From Hadesarchaea archaeon (lineage in GTDB: Archaea; Hadarchaeota; Hadarchaeia; Hadarchaeales; Hadarchaeaceae): a DNA stretch of 14,088 bases. Positions 5,534-12,974 of the stretch are shown in pieces. The stretch's first letter is position 1, and the number at the start of each line of letters is the position of its first letter. The stretch lies in the NCBI GenBank assembly GCA_012962055.1, contig DTYD01000083.1, positions 1-14,088 on the forward strand, written 5' to 3'. The notes beneath the pieces are model-generated. The model saw nothing but the letters and a program-made list of their open reading frames with translations. It had not been told where the DNA came from and did no database searches. The position numbers and the translations under genes were made by a program.

Positions 5534-8425
5534 ATGATAAATTGGTCTGAAATAGATGCAAAGTGGCAGAGGGCTTGGCACGAGAGCAAGATCTTTGAAG
5601 CCGAACCTGATGAAAGACCAAAGTGGTATGTCACGGTCGCATATCCATACGTAAGCGGGCCAATGCATTGCGGTCATGCTCGTACCTACACCGTGCCCGA
5701 CGTGATCGCTCGCTACAAACGCATGCGCGGGTTTAATGTCCTTTTCCCCATGGCGTGGCATTTTACCGGCACGCCAATAGTCGGTGCCGCCAAGCGCGTG
5801 GCTAGGCGTGAACCCGAGTTTGTTAAAGTACTCACCGAACGCTACGACATACCCGCGGAGAGACTGAAGGAATTCGAAGACCCCCACCGCTTCGCCACGT
5901 ACTTCGCCCGCGAAAGCGAGTTGAGCTACCGAAAGGGCATGGAGTGGCTGGGCTACTCGATCGACTGGCGCCGAGAGTTCACTACGGTGGATCCCCTCTA
6001 CAGCAGGTTCATCACATGGCAGTACCACAAGCTACTAAACGCTGGGTTGATCGTGAAGGGCAAACACCCGGTGAAGTGGTGTCCGGGCTGTGGAAACCCT
6101 GTGACGGACCACGACCTGCTCGAAGGGGAAGGCACTGAGATCGTAGAGTTCACGCTGCTGAAATACAGGCTGGACGGCTACGTCCTCCCCGCCGCGACAT
6201 TGAGACCCGAGACGGTATTCGGCGTGACAAACCTATGGCTGGGCCCGGATGTGAGGTACGTCGTCGCGGATGTCGGTGGCGAGAAATGGATCGTCAGCGA
6301 GCAGTCTGTGGAGAAGTTACGTTACCAAGGGTACAAAATCGGAGAGGTAAATCCAGCTTCGATTGATTTCAGCAAACGCGTTGAAGTACCGCTCACCCAC
6401 AAGCGCGTGCCGGTGCTTCCCGCCAGTTTCGTGGACCCCAACAACGCGACGGGGGTGGTTGGATCCGTCCCGTCCCACGCTCCTTACGATTACGTTGCCC
6501 TGATGGAGCTCCAGCGGCGGACCGAGATGGCAAAGCAGTACAATATCGACCGCCGCACGGTCGCCGGACTCAAGCCGATCTCCCTGATCGAAGTAGAAGG
6601 GTTTGGTGAATCTCCGGCCATAGACGTCGTGAATCGAATGGGGATCGAACATCAGGCCGACCCGAGACTGGAAGAGGCCACTGCGGAGGTCTACAGGAAC
6701 GAGTTTGCGAAGGGCAGGATGCGCCCCTGGGTCGAAAAATATGGTGGCATGCTGGTCTCCCAGGCAAAGCAGACCGTGCGCGACGACATGCTGAAAAGCG
6801 GAGAGGCAGCGGTGATGTACGAGTTTTCGACGACCCCTGTCACCTGCAGATGCGGCACCAGGGTGGCCGTGAAAGTTGTCGAAGACCAGTGGTTCCTGAA
6901 TTACGCCGACGAGAACTGGAAGGAAAAGGTCAGGAAATGTCTGGCCACCATGCACCTCGTACCGCCCGAGACCCGCGCGCAGTTCGAGCATACGATAAAT
7001 TGGCTTCGTGAATGGCCTTGTGTTCGGAGCGTGGGGATGGGAACGCCCGCTCCGTGGGACCCGAAGTGGATAATCGAGTCCCTGAGCGACTCCACGGTAT
7101 ACATGGCGTATTACACGATTTCCCACATCCTGAAGACGATCGAGCCCGAAAAGCTCACGGACGGGGTCTTCGATTACGTATTCCACGGAAAGGGCTCTCC
7201 AGGCGATATTTCCGTCTCCACGAAAATCGAAAAGAAAAAACTCGAACAGATGCGCCGGGAGTTTGAATACTGGTACCCGCTTGATTACAGGATGTCGGCA
7301 AACGAGCTTATACCAAATCATCTAACTTTCCACATCTTCCATCATGCCGAGCTCTTCCCGAAACACTGCCCCCGGGGGATAGTCAGCTTTGGGATGGCGG
7401 TGCTGGAGGGCCAGAAGATGTCGTCGTCGAAGGGCAACATCATAGCGGTCAACGAAGCCGTCAGGGAACACGGGGCAGACACAACACGCCTTTATCTGGC
7501 GTCTGTCGCAGAACCCTGGCAGGACCTCGACTGGCGCGCGAACGAGGTAGCGGCGATGAGGAGGAACTTGGAACGTTTTTACTCGCTCGCGGGAGAGATA
7601 ATCGCCCTGCCGGACACCGGACACCCGAGCTTTGCACAGCCGGAGCGGTGGATGCTCAGCCGGCTTCAGAGGCACATCGGGGCAACCACCGAGGCGTTGG
7701 ATGTGTTCGAGACCCGCAAAGCCGTACAGCACGTCTTCTTCGGGCTGATGCAGGACCTTCGGTGGTACATGAAGCGGGCCGCTCAGCCGGAGGCGCGCGT
7801 CCACGTGCTTAAACGGGTGCTGGGTCTCTGGCTCAGGTTGCTCGCCCCGTTCACGCCGCACGTATGCGAAGAGCTCTGGAGCCGGATGGGAAAAGAAGGC
7901 TTCGTGTCGGTTGCCCCCTGGCCAAGCGTTGAAGGAGGCCTGATTGACGAGGGCGCTGAGATGGCTGAGGGTTACATCGTCAGGGTAATCGAAGATGTTG
8001 GAAAGATACGGAAGGTGACGAAGGTCATGCGCCCTAGTAAGATCTGCTTCTACGTCGCACAGGACTGGAAATGGAAGGCATACCGCATCGCGATGGAACA
8101 CGTGCGGGCCGGGCGGGTGGATTTCGGCAAGCTTCTCCGCAGGGTTGAGGAAGAGCTGGGGTTAAGGCTCCACAGGGCCGATCTGTCGAAATATCTCCAG
8201 GCGGCTGTTAAGGAGCTCAGGGAAATGCCTGAAAAAGATTTTAACCTCATCGCAAAAACCGAGGTGGACGAGTTTCGTGTCCTGCTAGATGCCGCCGGTT
8301 TCATCCGTGGGCAGGTTGGGGCTGCAGCTGTCCATGTTTTCAAGGCAGATGATCCAAAACGCTATGATCCGCAAGATCGAGCAAGGTTGGCGGTGCCACT
8401 CAGGCCCGCGATTTTTCTCGAGTGA
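5534..8425 (+). CDS. leuS: Leucyl-tRNA synthetase, archaeal/eukaryotic type
   Basis: Leucyl-tRNA synthetase (class I) charges tRNA(Leu). With ATG 5534 it has 963 residues, a normal length for the archaeal form. The HIGH motif is H45-C-G-H48 (in G-P-M-H-C-G-H-A-R-T), and the KMSKS motif is K-M-S-S-S at 628-632 followed by K-G-N. Between them lie the zinc-like C-P-G-C module near residue 180 and the CP1 editing domain. An all-helical tRNA-binding domain and the archaeal C-terminal extension follow. A TTG at 5522 would add four residues, but ATG 5534 aligns with the start of the displaced copy at 4695. The first roughly 50 codons are AT-richer than the rest, suggesting a separate origin linked to the insertion upstream. 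No strong ribosome-binding site is visible, so expression may now depend on a promoter in the inserted segment. Stop TGA overlaps the next region. Confidence 0.96.
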   Translation: MINWSEIDAKWQRAWHESKIFEAEPDERPKWYVTVAYPYVSGPMHCGHARTYTVPDVIARYKRMRGFNVLFPMAWHFTGTPIVGAAKRVARREPEFVKVLTERYDIPAERLKEFEDPHRFATYFARESELSYRKGMEWLGYSIDWRREFTTVDPLYSRFITWQYHKLLNAGLIVKGKHPVKWCPGCGNPVTDHDLLEGEGTEIVEFTLLKYRLDGYVLPAATLRPETVFGVTNLWLGPDVRYVVADVGGEKWIVSEQSVEKLRYQGYKIGEVNPASIDFSKRVEVPLTHKRVPVLPASFVDPNNATGVVGSVPSHAPYDYVALMELQRRTEMAKQYNIDRRTVAGLKPISLIEVEGFGESPAIDVVNRMGIEHQADPRLEEATAEVYRNEFAKGRMRPWVEKYGGMLVSQAKQTVRDDMLKSGEAAVMYEFSTTPVTCRCGTRVAVKVVEDQWFLNYADENWKEKVRKCLATMHLVPPETRAQFEHTINWLREWPCVRSVGMGTPAPWDPKWIIESLSDSTVYMAYYTISHILKTIEPEKLTDGVFDYVFHGKGSPGDISVSTKIEKKKLEQMRREFEYWYPLDYRMSANELIPNHLTFHIFHHAELFPKHCPRGIVSFGMAVLEGQKMSSSKGNIIAVNEAVREHGADTTRLYLASVAEPWQDLDWRANEVAAMRRNLERFYSLAGEIIALPDTGHPSFAQPERWMLSRLQRHIGATTEALDVFETRKAVQHVFFGLMQDLRWYMKRAAQPEARVHVLKRVLGLWLRLLAPFTPHVCEELWSRMGKEGFVSVAPWPSVEGGLIDEGAEMAEGYIVRVIEDVGKIRKVTKVMRPSKICFYVAQDWKWKAYRIAMEHVRAGRVDFGKLLRRVEEELGLRLHRADLSKYLQAAVKELREMPEKDFNLIAKTEVDEFRVLLDAAGFIRGQVGAAAVHVFKADDPKRYDPQDRARLAVPLRPAIFLE

Positions 8426-8432
8426 TGGTCGG

Positions 8433-9083
8433 ATGGTCAGGCTCGGAAACCCGGTCCGCGATTTGAGGTACCTGCTTGATCAGGGATACCACAGGGAACC
8501 AGCCGTGAACTTCGTCTCCAACCATTACAGGTTGCGGCTTCCCGAACGCCACCTGCTCGCGCGCTGCGTTTTTTCGAAGAGGGAAGCAGCCGAACACCGC
8601 CGGAAGGCCGTTGGCGTACAGGAGGTGCGGGGTAAGTGGTTGTCCCTCGACGGCTACAACGTGCTGATAACTTCGGAGAGCATCCTGGCCGGCAAACATG
8701 TAATAAGGTGCGACGATGGATTCGTGAGGGACCTGCGCGCGATTTTCGGCAAGTACAAATTTTCACGGATAACCGAGCGCGCTATCAAGGAAATTTTGAG
8801 AGCCGTGGTGAGAGCAAAACCGAGCAAGGTCGTAGTCCTTTTCGACAAACAGGTCAGCCGGAGCGGTGAGCTTGCCAGGATGGTGAGGCGTGAGCTGAGA
8901 GAACTCCATCTGAAAGGGGATTCGCGGGCAGTGGGAGGCGTGGATTTCAAGCTGCGCGCGTTCGATGTGGTCGCGAGTAGCGATCGGGTGGTGATAAAGC
9001 GAGCGAGAACGGCGTGGGACATCCCGGCCGAACTCCTGAAGCGGAAACGCGCCAAAATCCTGGATTTATCCAAGCTCGTCTAG
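8433..9083 (+). CDS. DUF434 / DUF5616-like conserved archaeal protein
   Basis: This 216-residue protein has no established function that I know of. The first 60 residues (L-R-Y-L-L-D-Q-G-Y ... F-V-S-N-H-Y-R-L ... L-L-A-R-C-V-F-S) match the DUF434 family. The rest looks like the DUF5616 part, with a hydrophobic strand K-V-V-V-L-F-D-K-Q-V-S-R-S-G that might suggest a nucleotide-binding or nuclease-like core, though I cannot show it. ATG 8433 is chosen because the family begins with this segment and it sits eight bases after the leuS stop. A longer frame from 8289 would run deep into leuS. The gene is probably co-transcribed with leuS, which hints at a role in translation or RNA. It ends at TAG, in a CTAG that also holds the stop of the convergent gene. 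Confidence 0.82.
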   Translation: MVRLGNPVRDLRYLLDQGYHREPAVNFVSNHYRLRLPERHLLARCVFSKREAAEHRRKAVGVQEVRGKWLSLDGYNVLITSESILAGKHVIRCDDGFVRDLRAIFGKYKFSRITERAIKEILRAVVRAKPSKVVVLFDKQVSRSGELARMVRRELRELHLKGDSRAVGGVDFKLRAFDVVASSDRVVIKRARTAWDIPAELLKRKRAKILDLSKLV

Positions 9084-9796
9084 AGGCCGCGGCTTTCCTT
9101 CGGGTACTTTGTGTAAACGTACTTGAGTAACTCTGTCAGCGTCATCTCGTTGAACCGCCCCAGTGACCTTAGGGCCTTTTTCTCATCCGCCGGTAGCTTT
9201 TTGTAGAGTTCCCCCGCTGCTTTTGCCCCTTCAGGGGTGAGTTCATATTTTCTCTCGATAATGCAGTCGCCTGCTAGAGTGGAGTCCAAAACCTCCTTTT
9301 CGATTTTGATATAGCCCACTGTTTCCAAATCGATTGCGTCGTCAAGCACATCCGGAGAGTGAGGACCGAACATGTAAGGGGTAAAATTGTATGGGGCCTC
9401 TATTCCCAGCTCCCGCTTCAACAGGAATAGCAGCTTTTGGAGCTTCGTTGCCCCCCTGACTACCCCACCCACAGCGTGAAGAACCGTCAGAAGCCATCCA
9501 CCGCGTCGGGTGGCATCCTCGTTCGCAATCTTTTTAGCGACCGTGAAAAAATCCTGCTCCACCTTTAAAAGCCCCGCTATGTTCTTTCCTCGCTCGGTGA
9601 GCTTCAGCATCTTTCGGAACGGCCATGCCTCCCAGACTTCCTCCTCCACGAGCCCCTCTTTCAGCAGCTCTTGGATGCGCATCTCCACGGTCTGAGCGCT
9701 GCCCCCGACCTCGGAGACCAGCTCCCTCACGTATCTGGGGCGGTCCAGAAGTCTGAGGAGGATCTCCACACTTTTGCTTTTTCGAAGGGCCCTCAT
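9080..9796 (-). CDS. Winged-helix regulator fused to a Panacea/DUF4065-like domain
   Basis: This 238-residue protein probably regulates transcription. Residues 5-75 form a winged helix-turn-helix (K-S-V-E-I-L-L-R-L-L ... A-Q-T-V-E-M-R-I-Q-E-L-L-K-E-G-L-V, then a wing ending L-K-L-T-E-R-G). Residues 110-195 contain G-A-T-K-L-Q-K-L-L-F-L-L (115-126) and Y-M-F-G-P-H-S (141-147), ending Y-E-L-T-P-E-G. This resembles the DUF4065/Panacea superfamily, known from antitoxins and phage-type proteins. No toxin gene is adjacent. The gene is divergent from nrdG, and its ATG (9794-9796) is two bases from an inverted repeat, suggesting autoregulation and control of nrdG. The transcript may be nearly leaderless. 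Its TAG stop shares the CTAG at 9080-9083 with the convergent DUF434 gene. The domain names rest on motif resemblance only. Confidence 0.78.
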   Translation of the reverse strand: MRALRKSKSVEILLRLLDRPRYVRELVSEVGGSAQTVEMRIQELLKEGLVEEEVWEAWPFRKMLKLTERGKNIAGLLKVEQDFFTVAKKIANEDATRRGGWLLTVLHAVGGVVRGATKLQKLLFLLKRELGIEAPYNFTPYMFGPHSPDVLDDAIDLETVGYIKIEKEVLDSTLAGDCIIERKYELTPEGAKAAGELYKKLPADEKKALRSLGRFNEMTLTELLKYVYTKYPKESRGL

Positions 9797-9798
9797 GC

Positions 9799-9822
9799 GT
9801 TATGTGTTTCAGAACACGTAAC
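9799..9822. promoter_or_regulatory. Imperfect inverted repeat, candidate operator 1
   Basis: GTTATGTGTT (9799-9808) and AACACGTAAC (9813-9822) pair with one mismatch around the spacer TCAG. The repeat lies between the shared TATA element and the start codon of the winged-helix gene, over its expected transcription start. This is a typical position for archaeal repressor binding. Confidence 0.6.
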
Positions 9823-9830
9823 ATTTAAAT
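9823..9830. promoter_or_regulatory. Self-palindromic TATA box shared by divergent genes
   Basis: ATTTAAAT reads the same on both strands. It sits about 50 bases before the nrdG start and about 27 bases before the winged-helix start. Transcription starting some 25 bases from its centre would begin near 9850 for nrdG and near 9802 for the regulator. On the - strand the preceding bases GCAAAT fit the archaeal BRE consensus. This is the only TATA-like element in the 83-bp gap. Confidence 0.65.
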
Positions 9831-9835
9831 ATTTG

Positions 9836-9854
9836 CGTTACGAAAATAGTAACG
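9836..9854. promoter_or_regulatory. Perfect inverted repeat, candidate operator 2
   Basis: CGTTAC (9836-9841) and GTAACG (9849-9854) are perfect inverse complements around GAAAATA. It mirrors operator 1 on the nrdG side of the TATA element and ends where nrdG transcription should start. The half-site GTTAC/GTAAC is shared with operator 1. CGTTA, CGTAA and CGTTA begin at 9798, 9817 and 9836, exactly 19 bases apart. Confidence 0.65.
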
Positions 9855-9879
9855 ATTTCCTGACCGAGGGTGATTATGG

Positions 9880-10620
9880 TTGGAATTTAAAGGTTTCCAG
9901 AGAGTATCCCTTCTCGACTATCCAGGAAAGGTCGCGGCGATCGCGTTCGTCGGGGGATGCAATTTAAAATGTGGTTTTTGTTATAACCGAGACCTCGTGT
10001 TGAATTCCCAGAGCATGCCGTCCGTTTCAGAAGAGGAGATTTTGGGACATCTGGAGACAAACCGGAACTGGCTCGACGGATTGGTGGTAACTGGCGGTGA
10101 GCCGACAATCCATCCCGAACTATCGAGCTTTTTGGAAAAGGTGAAAAAGTTGGGGTTCAGTGTCAAGCTCGATACCAACGGCACAAATCCAAAGATGCTG
10201 GCCCTCCTGCTCCAGAAACAGCTTGTCGATTACGTGGCTTTGGATGTCAAGGCCCCCCTGGTGAAAGAGAGGTATCAGGCGCTGGTGGGTGTCCAGGCGA
10301 ACGGAGCGTTGGATGATGTAAGGGAAAGCATACGCATTATCCGGAGTTCTAACGGCATAGATTACGAGTTCAGGACCACGGTCGTCCCGGAGCTAACGAA
10401 AGAAGATCTCCTGCTAATAGCCGGCGACATAAAGGGCGCGAAGCGATACTGTCTCCAGCAGTTCAGGTCCGATGTCCCCCATGTGGATGAGCGATACTCA
10501 GATGTTTCGCCTTACTCATTCGGGTTTCTTCAGGAAGTCCAGCGGGAAATAGCACCAAATTTTCAGATATGTAAGGTTAGAGGTGCGAGGTTGTCCCAGG
10601 TGGGAGGAGCATTTAGGTGA
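9880..10620 (+). CDS. nrdG: Anaerobic ribonucleoside-triphosphate reductase activating protein
   Basis: NrdG is a radical-SAM enzyme that uses a [4Fe-4S] cluster and S-adenosylmethionine to place a glycyl radical on NrdD under anaerobic conditions. The 246-residue product has the cluster motif C27-x3-C31-x2-C34 (in G-G-C-N-L-K-C-G-F-C-Y-N), the SAM-contact G-G-E-P at 72-75, and L-D-T-N-G-T further on. The Y-P-G-K-V-A-A-I-A-F-V-G-G-C opening is typical of the archaeal-type activase (NrdG2 family). The start is TTG 9880, supported by GAGGGTGA (9866-9873) six bases upstream; the ATG at 9876 is out of frame. It leads the run nrdG, small Cys-rich gene, nrdD. The two inverted repeats upstream suggest control by the divergent winged-helix protein. 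Stop TGA overlaps the next GTG. Confidence 0.93.
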   Translation: MEFKGFQRVSLLDYPGKVAAIAFVGGCNLKCGFCYNRDLVLNSQSMPSVSEEEILGHLETNRNWLDGLVVTGGEPTIHPELSSFLEKVKKLGFSVKLDTNGTNPKMLALLLQKQLVDYVALDVKAPLVKERYQALVGVQANGALDDVRESIRIIRSSNGIDYEFRTTVVPELTKEDLLLIAGDIKGAKRYCLQQFRSDVPHVDERYSDVSPYSFGFLQEVQREIAPNFQICKVRGARLSQVGGAFR

Positions 10621-10862
10621 AAGCGAGAGAATCTATGGTCGAAAAGGTTAAGAATATAGCGGAACTGCTGAGGGGGAACGACATCAGCGGAGCGATGGAA
10701 CTTATCGAAAGAGAACTCTGTGATTTCTTTACCAAGAGTTGCGTCATGGAAAATTCGGTAAATCCGAGGAGTACAGCTCTCTGTTTGCATTGCAAAAATT
10801 TTGATGAGGTCAACCTCGTCTGTAAATGGATACCGTTAAGCGTGGAGGAGCGGAATTTATGA
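10617..10862 (+). CDS. Small Cys-rich protein between nrdG and nrdD
   Basis: I do not recognise this 81-residue protein. Residues 7-38 look helical (M-V-E-K-V-K-N-I-A-E-L-L ... A-M-E-L-I-E-R-E-L). The second half has C35, C42, C56-x2-C59 and C69, a spacing that could bind zinc or an iron-sulphur cluster. The GTG at 10617 overlaps the nrdG stop (GTGA), with GGAGGA at 10603-10608 eight bases upstream; ATG 10635 is the alternative start. Its own stop overlaps the nrdD start (ATGA), so the three genes are translationally coupled. This placement suggests a helper in NrdD activation or metal/redox handling. That is inference from position and cysteines only. No signal peptide or membrane segment is visible. 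Confidence 0.75.
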   Translation: MKARESMVEKVKNIAELLRGNDISGAMELIERELCDFFTKSCVMENSVNPRSTALCLHCKNFDEVNLVCKWIPLSVEERNL

Positions 10863-12919
10863 GCGAGATCATCAAAGTGCGGAAGCGCGACGGCAGGATC
10901 GTGGACTTCGATCAGGAGCGCATAACCAACGCGATATTCGCGGCCGCGACCGCTGTGGGCGGACGGGACAGGAGAATAGCAGAGAGGCTGTCCCGTGAAG
11001 TGACGAGAATTTTGGAGGAGAGGCACGCCGGTCAGGTGCCGAGTGTGGAAGAGATTCAAGATATCGTCGAAAAAGTTCTCATAGAGCACGGCCATGCGAG
11101 AACCGCCAAGGCATACATCCTGTACCGCAAGCGACGTGAAGAGATGAGGAAGCTCAAGTCCACGTTTCTCGAAGTTGAGCACATAGTCGACGATTACCTC
11201 GGCATGCGGGACTGGAGAGTCAGAGAGAACAGCAATATGGGATACTCCTACTCGGGTTTGTTGTACCATATCGCCACATCTGTGATCGCGAATTATACGC
11301 TCGACAAAATCTACCCGATGGAAGTCGCGGATGCGCATACCAATGGAGACATACACATTCATGACCTCGGTTCTGGGATCGTCGGTTATTGCGCTGGATG
11401 GAGTTTGCGTCAGCTTTTGGCAGAAGGGTTTAACGGTGTTCCGAGCAAAGTGGCCTCCAAACCTCCGGCCCATCTCGATACAGCCCTGCTCTAGATGTCG
11501 AATTTTCTCGGATCTCTTCAGAACGAGTGGGCGGGGGCCCAGGCTTTTAATGGTGTTGACACAATGCTGGCGCCGTTCGTGAGAAAAGACAAGCTAGATT
11601 ACAGAAAAGTCAGACAGGCAATGCAGACATTCGTGTTCAACCTGAATATCGCTTCGCGCTGGGGCGGGCAGACTCCGTTTACCAACGTGACCCTCGATCT
11701 TACGGTGCCGGAGGACCTGGCAGGGGAGCACGTGGTGGTCGGTGGCAGGCTGAACGGGGGCACGTATGAGGAGTACGCGGAAGAGATGGAGATGATAAAT
11801 CGCGCGTTCATCGAGGTAATGACTGAGGGTGACATGAACGGGAGGCCATTTACTTTTCCGATTCCAACTTATTCGCTCACAAAGGACTTTGAATGGGACA
11901 ACGGCATATCGTCTGTGTTGTTCGAGATGACCGCTAAATATGGCCTTCCCTATTTCCAGAATTTCATCAACAGCGATTTGAGGCCGAGCGACGTGAGATC
12001 GATGTGTTGCAGACTTCAGCTCGACTTGAGGGAGTTAAGAAAAAATGTAACCGGTGGACTCTTCGGCTCCGGTGACTCTACAGGTTCGGTGGGAGTCGTC
12101 ACGATAAACATGTCTCGTCTGGGTTACCTCTCCAAAGACGAGGACGAGTTCTTCGAGAGGTTGGAGTACGTCATGGAGCTGGCCAGGATCTCGTTGGAGA
12201 CCAAACGCGAGATGGTTACGAAGAACGTGGAGAGCGGTCTGTTGCCATTCACCAAACGATACCTCGGAACCCTGAACAACCATTTCTCGACCATAGGTTT
12301 GGTGGGTATGAACGAGGCCCTTTTGAACCTCTTCGGCTACGGGATTGCTACCGAAGATGGCAAAAACTTCGCAGTCAGGACGCTCAAGTTCATGCGTGGA
12401 TGCATCCAAAGGTTCCAGGAGGAGACTGGCCACATATACAACCTCGAGGCGACTCCTGCCGAGGGAACCTCTTATCGTCTAGCGAAGATCGACAGGCGAA
12501 AGTACCCGGACATAATAACGGCAGGCGAGAGGGCACCGTATTATACGAATTCGACTATTTTGCCCGTGGATAGTGGCCTCGACCTCATATCAGTTCTGAA
12601 GCATCAAGAGGATTTACAGACGCTGTACACCGGGGGCACCGTGGTTCATCTGTTCATAGGTGAGAGTCTGGAAGACGGGGAGAGCTGCATGAACTTGGTC
12701 AGGAAAGCCGCATACAACACCAGATTGCCCTACTTCACGGTGACGCCAACGTATACCATATGCCAGGATCATGGTTTTGTTCCGGGCGAGTATCACAAGT
12801 GCCCTACTTGTGGCAGGGATACCGAGGTTTATTCCCGCATTGTCGGGTATTACCGTCCCCTGATACAGTGGAATACAGGCAAGCAAGAAGAATTTCGACA
12901 ACGGATTGAGTTCACTTAG
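10859..12919 (+). CDS. nrdD: Anaerobic ribonucleoside-triphosphate reductase, interrupted by in-frame TAG
   Basis: Class III ribonucleotide reductase makes dNTPs from NTPs using a glycyl radical. Read through the TAG at codon 212 it would be 686 residues, a normal family length. Residues 1-95 are the ATP-cone (K-V-R-K-R-D-G-R-I-V-D-F). C178 in G-Y-C-A-G-W corresponds to one active-site cysteine, and C383-C384 (M-C-C-R-L) contain the thiyl-radical cysteine. C635, H638, C648 and C651 make the C-terminal metal site. G663 in R-I-V-G-Y-Y is the radical glycine. Without readthrough the pieces are 211 residues (10859-11494) and 474 residues (from ATG 11495), each holding part of the active site. The start ATG 10859 is backed by GGAGGAG at 10844-10850. 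No ribosome-binding site precedes 11495. The gene ends in TAG, with a TAA four codons later. Confidence 0.9.
11492..11494 (+). other. In-frame amber codon within nrdD
   Basis: The TAG lies between A-L-L and M-S-N-F-L-G. Relatives as I recall them read A-L-G-Q-M-V-N-F-L-G here, so TAG replaces a conserved glutamine (CAG to TAG, one transition). Both flanks keep strong family similarity with no frame change. The ATG directly after it could restart translation, but the 20 bases before it contain no Shine-Dalgarno sequence. Confidence 0.85.
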
Positions 12920-12937
12920 TTTAAATATAGTTAAATA
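12920..12937 (+). promoter_or_regulatory. Candidate TATA elements upstream of dcd
   Basis: TTTAAATA (12920-12927) and TTAAATA (12931-12937) start directly after the nrdD stop. They could place a transcription start near 12950 or 12960, just ahead of dcd. This would give dcd its own promoter with a short leader. Prediction is from sequence likeness and spacing only. Confidence 0.5.
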
Positions 12938-12974
12938 AGATACGCAGTCATCTTTTTACAGCAGGATGGGGGAT

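Noticed and set aside
4695..5590. Recent tandem duplication of the leuS start
   Set aside because: The two copies share only about 72% of bases in 57 and differ in codon style, so a simple recent duplication does not fit.
6317..7321. Long antisense frame across leuS
   Set aside because: It is a shadow of the leuS codons in GC-rich sequence, with no ribosome-binding site or recognisable domain.
8289..8432. Long N-terminal extension of the DUF434 gene overlapping leuS
   Set aside because: It lies within conserved leuS coding sequence in another phase, and family similarity begins at ATG 8433.
8654..9079. Antisense extension of the winged-helix gene past its TAG
   Set aside because: It only mirrors the DUF434 gene and shows no family features; the TAG at 9080 is taken as a real stop.
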